64,000 bases of DNA from CALINF01 sp039980455 (lineage in GTDB: Bacteria > Pseudomonadota > Gammaproteobacteria > Pseudomonadales > Halieaceae): the NCBI GenBank assembly GCA_039980455.1, contig JBDXCG010000003.1, positions 1,612,001 through 1,676,000 of the forward strand, given 5' to 3'. Both the position numbers and the translations under genes were made by a program. Each line of letters starts with the position of its first letter. The first letter of the stretch is position 1. The notes beneath the pieces are model-generated. The model had not been told where the DNA came from. It did not search any database and saw nothing but the letters and a program-made list of their open reading frames with translations. This document shows, piece by piece, positions 51,574 to 59,711 of this stretch.

Positions 51574-51786
51574 TTGCTCGGCAAGAGCAAAGCATCCGTC
51601 CCCCGCCACTCTGCTCATGAGAACGCAACCTAACTGGGCGATTCAGAGACTCTGGAGCTGATTGAAATTAGCCGCGCTTCAAAGACTGCCAAGGGCGAGA
51701 GGCCCAAGAGTACCATTGATGAGGATGGGAAGCCGTTGACTTAAAGGGGTCGGCGGGAAGAACGAACGAGGCGTTAGGGGCTCAAT
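51574..51786 (+). repeat. tRNA-Asn-linked repeat, copy R4 (internal deletion, dead gene)
   Basis: Retains the stretch before the gene (TGCTCGGCAAGAGCAAAGC, TCATGAGAACGCA), then jumps into codon 25 or so of the 73-codon gene. The jump coincides with GAACGCA, which in copy R2 occurs at both ends of the missing part, so slippage between these short repeats explains it. An added base gives a stop (TTGACTTAAAG). No terminator hairpin follows. The 51787-51967 stretch is empty. Confidence 0.88.
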
Positions 51787-51967
51787 TAAACCTGCATCCA
51801 TCATCTGAAGTTTCGCGACCACTTTCTGGACCACCAGTTACTCTCGATACCCCATTTATACTCCTTATACTTTGCGGCAATTCACCCACGCGCTCAGCGG
51901 TATGCTCTAGCGCGCTTGAGGCTACTTCCAGCGGAGCGGTCAGCGCCTGGTTTGTGCTGTCAGCGAC

Positions 51968-52216
51968 CTAGCGATTCGATGTCACATCTTCACCATACTG
52001 GAAACGATCGAGCTCAGCCGGATCGAAGCCCTGATCTTCGTCGATGAACGGGTCGCGCAAGAAATCATCCTCAGGTTTGACAGCGCTTGCTCTAGCCACC
52101 AGGAAACGACAAACCCTGTCCGAAAAGCTTTTGTTCCGAGAGGACTTTCCCGCCATCCAGATCTGGAGTTTTGCCAATCTCTCGCGTTTCTCCATGCCTC
52201 TGTTGCTAGCGTTCAT
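51968..52216 (-). CDS. 82-residue protein coupled to the molybdopterin oxidoreductase
   Basis: A small protein whose ATG overlaps the stop of the oxidoreductase gene (ATGA), which supports its being real. It is rich in charged residues (MEKRERLAKLQIWMAGKSS, PEDDFLRDPFIDEDQGFDP) with no Cys and no membrane segment. A small accessory or maturation factor for the enzyme is possible; I recognise no family. Confidence 0.5.
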   Translation of the reverse strand: MNASNRGMEKRERLAKLQIWMAGKSSRNKSFSDRVCRFLVARASAVKPEDDFLRDPFIDEDQGFDPAELDRFQYGEDVTSNR

Positions 52217-54498
52217 ATCGCTAGCTCCGCCTCTGTATCCGCAGAGTCGGATGTTGCCGCAGCAGGCGTGATCTTATTCACCCGGCAAGGAACACCCTTC
52301 AAATGAGGTATTCCCTGTTCCCGATCAAGGTAGTCTTCGTCGTCTCGGCAAAGCTGTGCGTCGGCGTATTTCAGCGCGCCTGATAAGTGCCCAGCGCCTT
52401 GCTTCATTTCCGGTTTCCACCATCCATGGGGAATCCTGATCAGATCATCAGGCATGGCCTCTTTGATTGCCACCTTGATTGAGATCTTTGCAAGTTCATT
52501 CTCAACCTCTACCCATTCACCTTCTTTCAGGTCATATTTTTCCGCAGTTCCCGGGCTCACGAACATCAGGGGCTCGGGGTGGCGCTCTCGCATTTCTTCG
52601 ATATGTCGATGACCCGTCTGGAAGAATCCGTCTTCACGCACACCCGTGAAAAGCTGTAAGGGGTATTCAGGGTCTACAGGCGGATCCTCACGGAAGTAAG
52701 GCAGTGGATCAAACCCCAATTCTTCGAGCGCAGAAGATTTCAATTCAACTTTGCCGCTAGGGGTCGCAAAGCCTGTCTTTCGGTACTTACGAAACTCCGG
52801 CGGCCCGAAGTGAACATCCGTTGTTGCAACAAACTCGTCCCAGGTCACCCCTAGCTTTTCCAGACGATAGTCATAGAAATCCTCCAGAGACTCCCACGGG
52901 ACGATTTCCGGACGATCGAGCGCTCCGGCAAGCTCTTTCCAGAATTCAAAGGTGGATCGACACTCACCCGGTGGTTCCATGGACTTTTCAGACGTCCTGA
53001 CCGTCGACATCCACCCGAACGAATCCATTAACCAGGGCCGTTCCAACCAACTGTCAGCGGGCAGAATGTAATCAGCCAGTTGGGCAGAGGGTGTCATGAA
53101 TTGCTCATGCGCAACGACAAGATCCTGATTCATCATCGCCTTGATAATGAGCTTCATGTTGGCATAGCTCATCATCGGGTTGTTACCCAGAAAGAAGAAT
53201 GCCTTGACCGGGTACGGGCCCTCCCCAGCCATTGCCCTGAACAGTGACGAAGGCGGCGTCATGTGACAGCCCATAATGAGATTTGCGTACTCCTGCCCCC
53301 AAACCTTCTTTGTCGGCTCGCGGAATCGTTCCTGACCACGATAAGTAAAGGCTGGATATTTGTCTGATCCCAGCTGCTTGGCTTTCTGCTGGTCGGACAA
53401 GACGTGGTGCATCTCTATCTCTGACTCATTGATAACGTCGGGGTTAAACCCCTGCAGGTGCTCTCCGCCGACGGCGTCGACGTAACCGCATATCGATCTC
53501 AGGATGCCTTGCAGCCGAATGGCTGAAGTGGAGTTGCGCTGCATATCCGTGATAGGCGTCCAGGGGATTATAGACGGCCCTTCGGTTGCGTACATGCGGG
53601 CAGCTTTGGCTATCATCTCCGGGTCACAGCCCGTTAGCCTGGCCACACGCTCAAGCGGGTACTCATCAACGCGTGCCTTCAACTCCTCGAAGCCAACCGT
53701 CCAATTTTCTACAAAGTCTTTGTCATAGAGCTCTTCATCGATGATGACCTTCAGCCACCCGAACATCATCGCAGCATCACTACCCACTTTCAGTGGCAGC
53801 CAGATGTCTGCGCGTTCGGCGCTGGAACTGCGGCGCGGATCCGTGACGATGAGCTTTGCGCCTCGCGCCTGGGCCTGTTTGATCCACGTATACATTGGCG
53901 TCCAGCTATGGCGGCGCGGATTATGGCCCATCAGCACAATGCATTTTGTATTCTGGAAGTCGCCTATGGGAAACCAGCCGTAGGTGAACCTATTGATCGC
54001 TGCGGTGTTTCCGGCGCACAAGGCAACGCCACTGGTCCAGTTCGGCGAACCGACATGGTTCATGATGCGGCGGCCAAGTCCATGATCGGTTGCCGTGTTC
54101 CACTGACTTGTTGAGACAGCCCAGGCCTCCGGGCCGTGCTCTGCGATGGTGGCCTTCAAGCGCTGACCGATGTCGGCGAAGGCGTCTTCCCAGCTGACTT
54201 GCTCCCACTGACCGGAGCCTCGTTCACCGACGCGCTTCAGGGGGTGCAAAATCCTGTTTGGATTGGCAAACCCTTTCGGCGCGATGATCCCCTTCATGCA
54301 GATATTGTCGCGAAAGACGGGATTATCTGAGGAGCGAACCCGAACCACCCTGCCTTGCTTTACTTCGGTGACAACAGAACATGCGATATCGCAGGTCTGG
54401 CAGATTGTGCGCTTTGTGGTGACACCTGGCCGTGTTTTGCGCTCTTCATACTTGGCATCGACAATCTGCTGCGGATCAAATGGTGGGGCGGCTGGCAT
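52213..54498 (-). CDS. molybdopterin-dependent oxidoreductase (DMSO reductase family)
   Basis: A 761-residue enzyme. An N-terminal [4Fe-4S] site is present (CQTCDIAC with C33, C36, C40, and C67 in ICMKG). Molybdopterin-binding motifs follow: ALCAGNTAAINRF (C161, possible Mo ligand), VLMGHNPRRHS, TDPRRSSSAERADIWLPLKVGSD, FFLGNNPMMSY, and the C-terminal dinucleotide-binding domain (TGHRHIEEMRE, GWWKPEMKQGAGH). No twin-arginine signal, so it should be cytoplasmic. Family members include formate dehydrogenases, acetylene hydratase and hydroxylases; the substrate cannot be told. It is divergent from a TetR regulator. Confidence 0.88.
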   Translation of the reverse strand: MPAAPPFDPQQIVDAKYEERKTRPGVTTKRTICQTCDIACSVVTEVKQGRVVRVRSSDNPVFRDNICMKGIIAPKGFANPNRILHPLKRVGERGSGQWEQVSWEDAFADIGQRLKATIAEHGPEAWAVSTSQWNTATDHGLGRRIMNHVGSPNWTSGVALCAGNTAAINRFTYGWFPIGDFQNTKCIVLMGHNPRRHSWTPMYTWIKQAQARGAKLIVTDPRRSSSAERADIWLPLKVGSDAAMMFGWLKVIIDEELYDKDFVENWTVGFEELKARVDEYPLERVARLTGCDPEMIAKAARMYATEGPSIIPWTPITDMQRNSTSAIRLQGILRSICGYVDAVGGEHLQGFNPDVINESEIEMHHVLSDQQKAKQLGSDKYPAFTYRGQERFREPTKKVWGQEYANLIMGCHMTPPSSLFRAMAGEGPYPVKAFFFLGNNPMMSYANMKLIIKAMMNQDLVVAHEQFMTPSAQLADYILPADSWLERPWLMDSFGWMSTVRTSEKSMEPPGECRSTFEFWKELAGALDRPEIVPWESLEDFYDYRLEKLGVTWDEFVATTDVHFGPPEFRKYRKTGFATPSGKVELKSSALEELGFDPLPYFREDPPVDPEYPLQLFTGVREDGFFQTGHRHIEEMRERHPEPLMFVSPGTAEKYDLKEGEWVEVENELAKISIKVAIKEAMPDDLIRIPHGWWKPEMKQGAGHLSGALKYADAQLCRDDEDYLDREQGIPHLKGVPCRVNKITPAAATSDSADTEAELAI

Positions 54499-54523
54499 GA
54501 CCTCTACCTCTCATTGATTAAAA

Positions 54524-54533
54524 TTCGTACGAA
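54524..54533. promoter_or_regulatory. possible TetR operator
   Basis: A 10-bp palindrome TTCGTACGAA in the 82 bp between the divergent oxidoreductase and TetR genes. Confidence 0.55.
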
Positions 54534-54580
54534 GAGCATGATACGAGCTATCACTCAGGTTTAATATTCGGATTACAGCT

Positions 54581-55231
54581 ATGGATGCACCCCATAACAC
54601 TAACCCGCTGTATTCAATGAAGAAAACGCCATCCCAAGCCCGATCAAGAGCGACAATTGATGCCATATTAGAGGCAGCCACTCGGATTCTGATTCAGTTT
54701 GGCTACGACAAGGCGAGCACCAACAAGATCGCTGAACTCGCTGGCGTTGGCATCGGGTCGGTGTATGAATACTTCCCTGGAAAGGAAGCGATATTTGCAG
54801 AAGTTCGACGCCGCGAAGACTACAAGCTATTCGAACTCATCATGGGCCGTCCTGAACCTGAGACAGTCAGGGGCCTGCTGGAACTGCATATTCCCATTTA
54901 TCTGGAATTTGTGCGATCCAACCTGGTCTTGCACGCCGCCCTGATCAACGACGTTCCCCAGTTCGCAGTCGGCCAGAGAGAGCTTCCCTTCTATCGGGAC
55001 TATGGTCCATGGCTGATCGATTTCCTGCGCTTGCATCAGGACGAATTACGTCCGCTTGATAACATTCCACTATTGGCTGAATTCACTAATCGGGTATCGC
55101 GAGCAACGATAGACAACTACGTGCTGCACTCACCGGAGCAGTTAGCTGATCCGCAGATCGAGCTTATGCTCATAGACATGCTCGAACATTATCTGCTGAA
55201 GCCAGCTGATAAGCAGGCGATGCGCGATTAA
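54581..55231 (+). CDS. TetR-family transcriptional regulator
   Basis: A 216-residue regulator, or 204 if translation begins at the ATG at 54617 (MKKTPSQARSRATI, closer to the usual TetR start). DNA-binding domain: ILEAATRILIQFGYDKASTNKIAELAGVGIGSVYEYFPGKEAIFAEV. The C-terminal part is the larger helical ligand domain (LDNIPLLAEFTNRVSRATI). Divergent from the molybdopterin oxidoreductase, which it probably controls. Confidence 0.88.
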   Translation: MDAPHNTNPLYSMKKTPSQARSRATIDAILEAATRILIQFGYDKASTNKIAELAGVGIGSVYEYFPGKEAIFAEVRRREDYKLFELIMGRPEPETVRGLLELHIPIYLEFVRSNLVLHAALINDVPQFAVGQRELPFYRDYGPWLIDFLRLHQDELRPLDNIPLLAEFTNRVSRATIDNYVLHSPEQLADPQIELMLIDMLEHYLLKPADKQAMRD

Positions 55232-55353
55232 TATAGCTGATCAGCAGGCACACGAAATTCCCATACAAATTTCAATCGCGACGTGTGATCAAGCAAATTG
55301 CAGCATTGCTGCTCAGATAGTAGTAGTTAAGATTTTTCCCAAAGTTTTAGCGC

Positions 55354-56028
55354 TTAGTCTCGGTATCCCCAGGGAGCAGCGGGTGGGGGGGTTTCCTGGC
55401 TCAAGTCGAAATCAACGCGAAACTCCCGGCCTTCACGGATAAGCCGATAAGTAAATACGTCGGGGTAAATGTACATCTGCCAAATATTGGTGCTCGATTG
55501 TGGAGTGCCACTACGAGCAAAAAGCTCCTTGGAGTACTGGTCTACGGGGAATGACTGCACCTGCGCCCAACCGGCATCCTGAGTGTGGCCGCCGTACATT
55601 GTCGATTTATCGTGCGAGCCATCCGCCTGACGATGATCATGCTTCAGTGAAAGGCCCGAACCCGTTTTGGTGATTATCCAGGTTCTAGATGCATCGTTGC
55701 CCACATGGAAGGGGATTTGTAGCTGCTGATCTGTGCACTTTCTGATATGCATTACCAAAGGTGCTTCAGACATACTGCTAGGCCCTTGATTATCCAAGGT
55801 CACCTTGCCGGAAAAGGCCTTGCCGCACAGCTGCTTTATAGACGCGAAGAATGCATCGTGGGTAGGAATTGACACCAAAGGCGCCGGGCTTACCACCTGC
55901 GCGTTCGCTGGGTTAGTTCCCGACAGTAGCAAGCCCGCGAGTAGCAGCGATGTTAGAAAAGAACGACTGACGTTTGAGATCACCCGATAACCCAGGCCAC
56001 CTGACCAATAAAGTGCTGAATTTTTCAA
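55354..56028 (-). CDS. exported conserved hypothetical protein
   Basis: A 224-residue protein with a signal peptide (hydrophobic about residues 24-38, ending ANAQ). The mature part has HDAFFASIKQLCGKAFSG, LVMHIRKCTDQQLQIPFHVG, RTWIITKTGSGLSLKHDHR and a closing FRVDFDLSQETPPPAAPWG, a pattern I recall from many uncharacterised secreted proteins of marine bacteria. Two Cys may pair. Unknown function. Not clearly part of an operon. Confidence 0.7.
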   Translation of the reverse strand: MKNSALYWSGGLGYRVISNVSRSFLTSLLLAGLLLSGTNPANAQVVSPAPLVSIPTHDAFFASIKQLCGKAFSGKVTLDNQGPSSMSEAPLVMHIRKCTDQQLQIPFHVGNDASRTWIITKTGSGLSLKHDHRQADGSHDKSTMYGGHTQDAGWAQVQSFPVDQYSKELFARSGTPQSSTNIWQMYIYPDVFTYRLIREGREFRVDFDLSQETPPPAAPWGYRD

Positions 56029-56137
56029 TGCGCAATTCCCCAGGATTCGGTCTTACAGTTTGAGGCGACGAATTTAGTTCGCAGTTAATGTTAAGCATCG
56101 TGCAGGTTTTTATCTCACCAATCAAGAAGGGAGCGAA

Positions 56138-56213
56138 TAAAGGGGTCAGAGCTCATTCTCTTCTTGTTATGATGCCACTAACTCAATATCCAAAAAGGGC
56201 TCTGCCCCTTTAG
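56138..56213. repeat. REP-like inverted repeat (GGGGTCAG type)
   Basis: TAAAGGGGTCAGAGC (from 56138) pairs with GGGCTCTGCCCCTTTA (56197-56212) across about 45 bp. Related to the elements at 41682 and 45610. The remaining 56029-56408 gap holds nothing I can name. Confidence 0.6.
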
Positions 56214-56408
56214 TTAATAGTGTCCAAATTAGATCCGTCAGAACCAAATAGCGTGTGAGGTTTGACAGAGCGCTACGAAAAGAACTGTCGTCTTTAGTCT
56301 GATTGAAGAAATTTTTCAGCTAACCCATACTAAGCTATTTTTTCCTATTGAAGTTTCGTGGGCAATGATTCGAATTATTTCTACGGATAATAGGGCAAGG
56401 CAAAAATA

Positions 56409-57197
56409 ATGCTTTTAAGACGAATAACTCATCACGTAAATGAGCAAAATTGGTTTGCGGTGTTTCTGGATTTCTTCATTGTTGTGGCGGGTATTCTCAT
56501 TGCGTTTCAAATCACCAGTTGGAACGAAGGGCGAATAGAACAACAGCGTGGGAAAGACTACGTTGTGAGATTGACTGATGATTTGCGCGCAGACCTCAGT
56601 AATCGGCGCATCCTCCTTGTTTATTATGATTCGGTCTATGCTAGCGCCGAACGCACCAGAGATCTTTTGCTAGACCCGAAACCTGATGATCGAGAGTTGG
56701 TTGTCAGCGCATACCGCGCCACGGAATACGTCTATCATCCGCAAACACGGCGAACATGGGATGAGGTGGTCGCCGCCGGTGATATTGGCCTTTTGCCGAC
56801 AGCGGTTAACAGTGATCTCGCTCGCTATTTCAGTGCTGATGTTAGCTTTTTGTCTTTTGATGATTTGTCCGGCTCAGCGTATCGCGAGCGCGTTCGCCGA
56901 ATCATTTCGCACAATGTGCAGCAAGCTATCCGCAATGGCTGTAGCGATCTCAAGGACCCGGGTGGCATGATCCGCGAATTGAATATTCAGTGTAACCTCG
57001 ATGTTACCGAGACAGACTTGTCACAAGCAGCCAGTGCACTTGTGAGCGACCCTGAGTTGCTCCCGGACCTTCGATACCAATTCTCGCACCTTTCAATCGC
57101 GCGAAACAATATGGCTGCCAACATAGATCAACTCGAACGCATCCTGACCGTACTTGAGGGCAACACGCTGAGCACACCACAAAGGTCCGAACAATGA
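56409..57197 (+). CDS. hypothetical protein with N-terminal membrane helix
   Basis: A 262-residue protein. After a basic N-terminus (MLLRRITHHVNEQNWFAVF) comes one transmembrane helix (about residues 17-36, FLDFFIVVAGILIAFQI) followed by SWNEGRIEQQ, a combination seen in a family of uncharacterised membrane-anchored proteins. The rest is helical and soluble, with four Cys/His scattered residues and a C-terminal coiled-coil-like end. No functional clue. Confidence 0.65.
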   Translation: MLLRRITHHVNEQNWFAVFLDFFIVVAGILIAFQITSWNEGRIEQQRGKDYVVRLTDDLRADLSNRRILLVYYDSVYASAERTRDLLLDPKPDDRELVVSAYRATEYVYHPQTRRTWDEVVAAGDIGLLPTAVNSDLARYFSADVSFLSFDDLSGSAYRERVRRIISHNVQQAIRNGCSDLKDPGGMIRELNIQCNLDVTETDLSQAASALVSDPELLPDLRYQFSHLSIARNNMAANIDQLERILTVLEGNTLSTPQRSEQ

Positions 57198-57279
57198 TCC
57201 TCTTCGATCTAGAACTCACAATTTGCCGCTAGGTACGACAGGCTACGACAACCTATTCGGCAACTTCATGCATGTATAT

Positions 57280-57402
57280 AAGAGCACCGTTGATGAGGAT
57301 GGGAGGCCTACGAAATGGGGCAGACGGGAAGAACGAGCAAAGCGTTAGGGGCTCAATCAGAGAAATGTCAAAAGGTTGCAGAGAAGCAGCCCCTTTTTAT
57401 TG
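57280..57402 (+). repeat. tRNA-Asn-linked repeat, copy R5 (3' fragment)
   Basis: Only the last 23 codons or so of the 73-codon gene (from AAGAGCACCGTTGATGAGG) and the altered terminator hairpin (near 57370-57398) remain. The frame is degraded. About 40 bp later a stretch near 57440-57472 (AGCCGCGCT, CTGCCAAAGGC) may be a further vestige. The 57198-57529 region holds nothing else. Confidence 0.85.
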
Positions 57403-57529
57403 AGTGCTTGGAAAGATCGGAGGTTGGTCTCCACAAGAGCCGCGCTAGCACCCTGCCAAAGGCCCTGATCCAAGACCAACATCAGCATTTTGCACTCAAC
57501 CGAAGATCCGAGCTCCATCGAAGACTATG

Positions 57530-58660
57530 CTACAACGCCATCTGTCTAAAGCAGTTTCGAACTTCCTTCACAAAGTCATCGGCGCGTTCCATCGCTAGAA
57601 AATGTCCCCCGCGATCGAGTTCGTTCCAATAAACGATGTTCTTCCGGCGTTTCTCAGCCCATCGCCGCGATGAAGGAAAAATGTCCCAGGGCGCAATAGT
57701 GCCGCCAAAGGGTATTTCTATTTCATCGTCCTGGAGTTCGCCAAAACTATGCCAATATAGCTGAGCGGAAGAGGTAGCGGCATTGTTCAGCCAATAGATC
57801 ATCACATTGTCGAGCAAATGATCGCGGCCGAAGACGTTCTCTGGATGGGTCAGGCCATTGCCATCCGCGCAATCGGACCAGCCGTGGAATTTCTCGACAA
57901 TCCAAGCCATTTGCCCAACGGGTGAATCTGCCAGTCCATATCCCAACGTCTGCGGGCGCGAGGATTGCTGGATTGAGAAGCCTGTTTCTTTGCGCTGATA
58001 CCACTTCAGGCGGGAAAGCATTTGTTCTTCCGGCGCAGTCAGGCGCTTACGGTCTTCACGGTTTGGCGGGGCAGCGACCATATTGACGTGTATTCCCGCG
58101 CATCCGCCGAGGTTTTGACTGGCAATCTTCTCAGTGATCGCAGACCCCCAATCGCCGCCTTGGGCGAACCATCGCTGATACCCCAGAACCGACATGAGCT
58201 GATGCCATGCACGCGCTATCCTGGAGAGGTCCCATCCCGCTTCAACCGGCTGGCCTGAAAATCCGAAACCAGGTAGCGAAGGTATGACGATGTGAAAATC
58301 CTGACTGAGCGGTTCGATTACATCCAGAAACTCCAAGATGGAGCCCGGCCAACCGTGACTAATCAGCAGCGGGCGCGCAGCTGAATTGCCGCTTTTCACA
58401 TGGATGAAATGAATGTCGAGCCCATCGATTTGAGCCATGTAATTGGGCAGCTTGTTCAATGCCCTCTCACAGCGCCGCCAATCATATTTCTCCTGCCAAT
58501 AAGCGGTTAGCTCTTTGACATAAGATAAGGGGATGCCTTGATCCCAATCGTCGACAAGCTCCTTCTGCGGGAAACGCGTAAGGGCAAGGCGCGTCTGCAG
58601 ATCGTCAAGCTCCGGTTGCGCAATGTCAATTTCAAATGCTCTAACACTATCGCCAGTCAA
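57530..58660 (-). CDS. epoxide hydrolase (alpha/beta-hydrolase, EHN domain)
   Basis: A 376-residue enzyme with TTG start at 58660 (a GTT/ATG alternative nearby is not better). N-terminal EHN domain (AFEIDIAQPELDDLQTRLAL... DDWDQGIPLSYVKEL). Oxyanion segment SHGWPGS (about 101-107), nucleophile D170 in AQGGDWGSAIT, and catalytic His in RGGHFLAME (about H353). Microsomal-type epoxide hydrolases open epoxides to diols with water. It stands before two dioxygenases on the same strand (47 bp from the first), so it likely belongs to the same operon at its 3' end. Confidence 0.88.
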   Translation of the reverse strand: MTGDSVRAFEIDIAQPELDDLQTRLALTRFPQKELVDDWDQGIPLSYVKELTAYWQEKYDWRRCERALNKLPNYMAQIDGLDIHFIHVKSGNSAARPLLISHGWPGSILEFLDVIEPLSQDFHIVIPSLPGFGFSGQPVEAGWDLSRIARAWHQLMSVLGYQRWFAQGGDWGSAITEKIASQNLGGCAGIHVNMVAAPPNREDRKRLTAPEEQMLSRLKWYQRKETGFSIQQSSRPQTLGYGLADSPVGQMAWIVEKFHGWSDCADGNGLTHPENVFGRDHLLDNVMIYWLNNAATSSAQLYWHSFGELQDDEIEIPFGGTIAPWDIFPSSRRWAEKRRKNIVYWNELDRGGHFLAMERADDFVKEVRNCFRQMAL

Positions 58661-58706
58661 GTCTTAGCCCTTCGTTTCAGAAATCAAATCTGGCCCATAC
58701 TCTACG

Positions 58707-59711
58707 CTAGCCGACCAGGGCCAGCTGATCTTTGGTCAGCTGAGGGACTGGTGGGAGCGTGAACCGGGAAAGGTTTGCTGCCTTAAGCATCTCTGGATAG
58801 TCGTCGGTGCTGAAAAAACGGTCAGTCCAATTTGTCGTTGAGACCACGGCATCAACTGCAGCGCGGCGCTTGGCGATCACCTCATCTGTCGCTTTAGACT
58901 TTGGCATCATGCAAACCAGGCTTGCTGCCCGAATGAGCGCTGGCGCCGACGGATCGCTTGCGGCCGCAGGCTCGATACCCGGACTTGAGCAATGCACTGT
59001 TCGCGAGTCCCACAGCATCATGTCGCCCGCCTCCATATGCGCCATGATAGGGGGAGTTTCTTGCAGGCGAACATCATCTGTTGGGAAACGAAAATGGTCG
59101 AGCCAACCGGGCAGTTTGCCAAGTCGTTCGGCATAGGTTTCAGGAATCTCGGCAAACCATTTGTGCGATTTCGGTATCAGGATGTTACCGCCCGCTGACG
59201 GCGATGTTGGTAGCAGCGTAACAGCCCCTTGAACGCAGTGCATGCCCGGACGGGTGATCGGATGCTGATCAACATGCAGCCAAGACCCACCACGTGTCGT
59301 CTCCCATTCGAGATCAACATCGGTGGGCCGCCAAAGGGCCATGCCATCAAAGCTACTCAACAGGTCATCATCGCCCCAGATAGCAGCAAAGGCTTGCTTA
59401 ATCGAAGGCACTGATCGCGTGAACCATTGCGCCTCGCAGTGCCCAATACCGAGCGCCGGAACGATGCCGCCAGAGGTGACGATCGGCCAACGGTCATCAC
59501 CCCATGTCGCCATGTCGTTGCGGTCAATGCCGGTGCCGAGTCGTTCGAGATAATCCCAAGTGAGCTCCAGAGCCTTTTCTGATTCGACAGAAGACAGTGC
59601 GTTCGCGATGACGACAAAGCCTTCCGACTCCAGATGATCCAGACTCTCCTTCGAACCAGCGGCGAAGCGTGGAACTTCGGTATAAGTCGGTGTGATTTGT
59701 GCGTTGCTCAT
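58707..59711 (-). CDS. phytanoyl-CoA dioxygenase (PhyH) family protein, paralog B
   Basis: A 334-residue Fe(II)/2-oxoglutarate-type oxygenase. Metal triad H146, D148 (SWLHVDQHP) and H240 (TVHCSSPG), with a candidate 2-oxoglutarate Arg about 20 residues later (ALIRAASL). No signal peptide. The paralog upstream is of the same length with matching residues one position shifted. Its ATG overlaps the stop of that paralog. Members hydroxylate acyl-CoAs, terpenoids or other small molecules. Confidence 0.87.
   Translation of the reverse strand: MSNAQITPTYTEVPRFAAGSKESLDHLESEGFVVIANALSSVESEKALELTWDYLERLGTGIDRNDMATWGDDRWPIVTSGGIVPALGIGHCEAQWFTRSVPSIKQAFAAIWGDDDLLSSFDGMALWRPTDVDLEWETTRGGSWLHVDQHPITRPGMHCVQGAVTLLPTSPSAGGNILIPKSHKWFAEIPETYAERLGKLPGWLDHFRFPTDDVRLQETPPIMAHMEAGDMMLWDSRTVHCSSPGIEPAAASDPSAPALIRAASLVCMMPKSKATDEVIAKRRAAVDAVVSTTNWTDRFFSTDDYPEMLKAANLSRFTLPPVPQLTKDQLALVG

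Noticed and set aside
37180..57402. Integron-like cassette array for the whole repeat series
   Set aside because: The repeats contain a tRNA 3' end and a gene, lie kilobases apart, and the cargo has mixed orientation and its own promoters, unlike gene cassettes.
57440..57472. A sixth copy of the tRNA-Asn repeat
   Set aside because: Similarity is limited to two short words (AGCCGCGCT and CTGCCAAAGGC); it may be chance, so it was not listed as a separate repeat.
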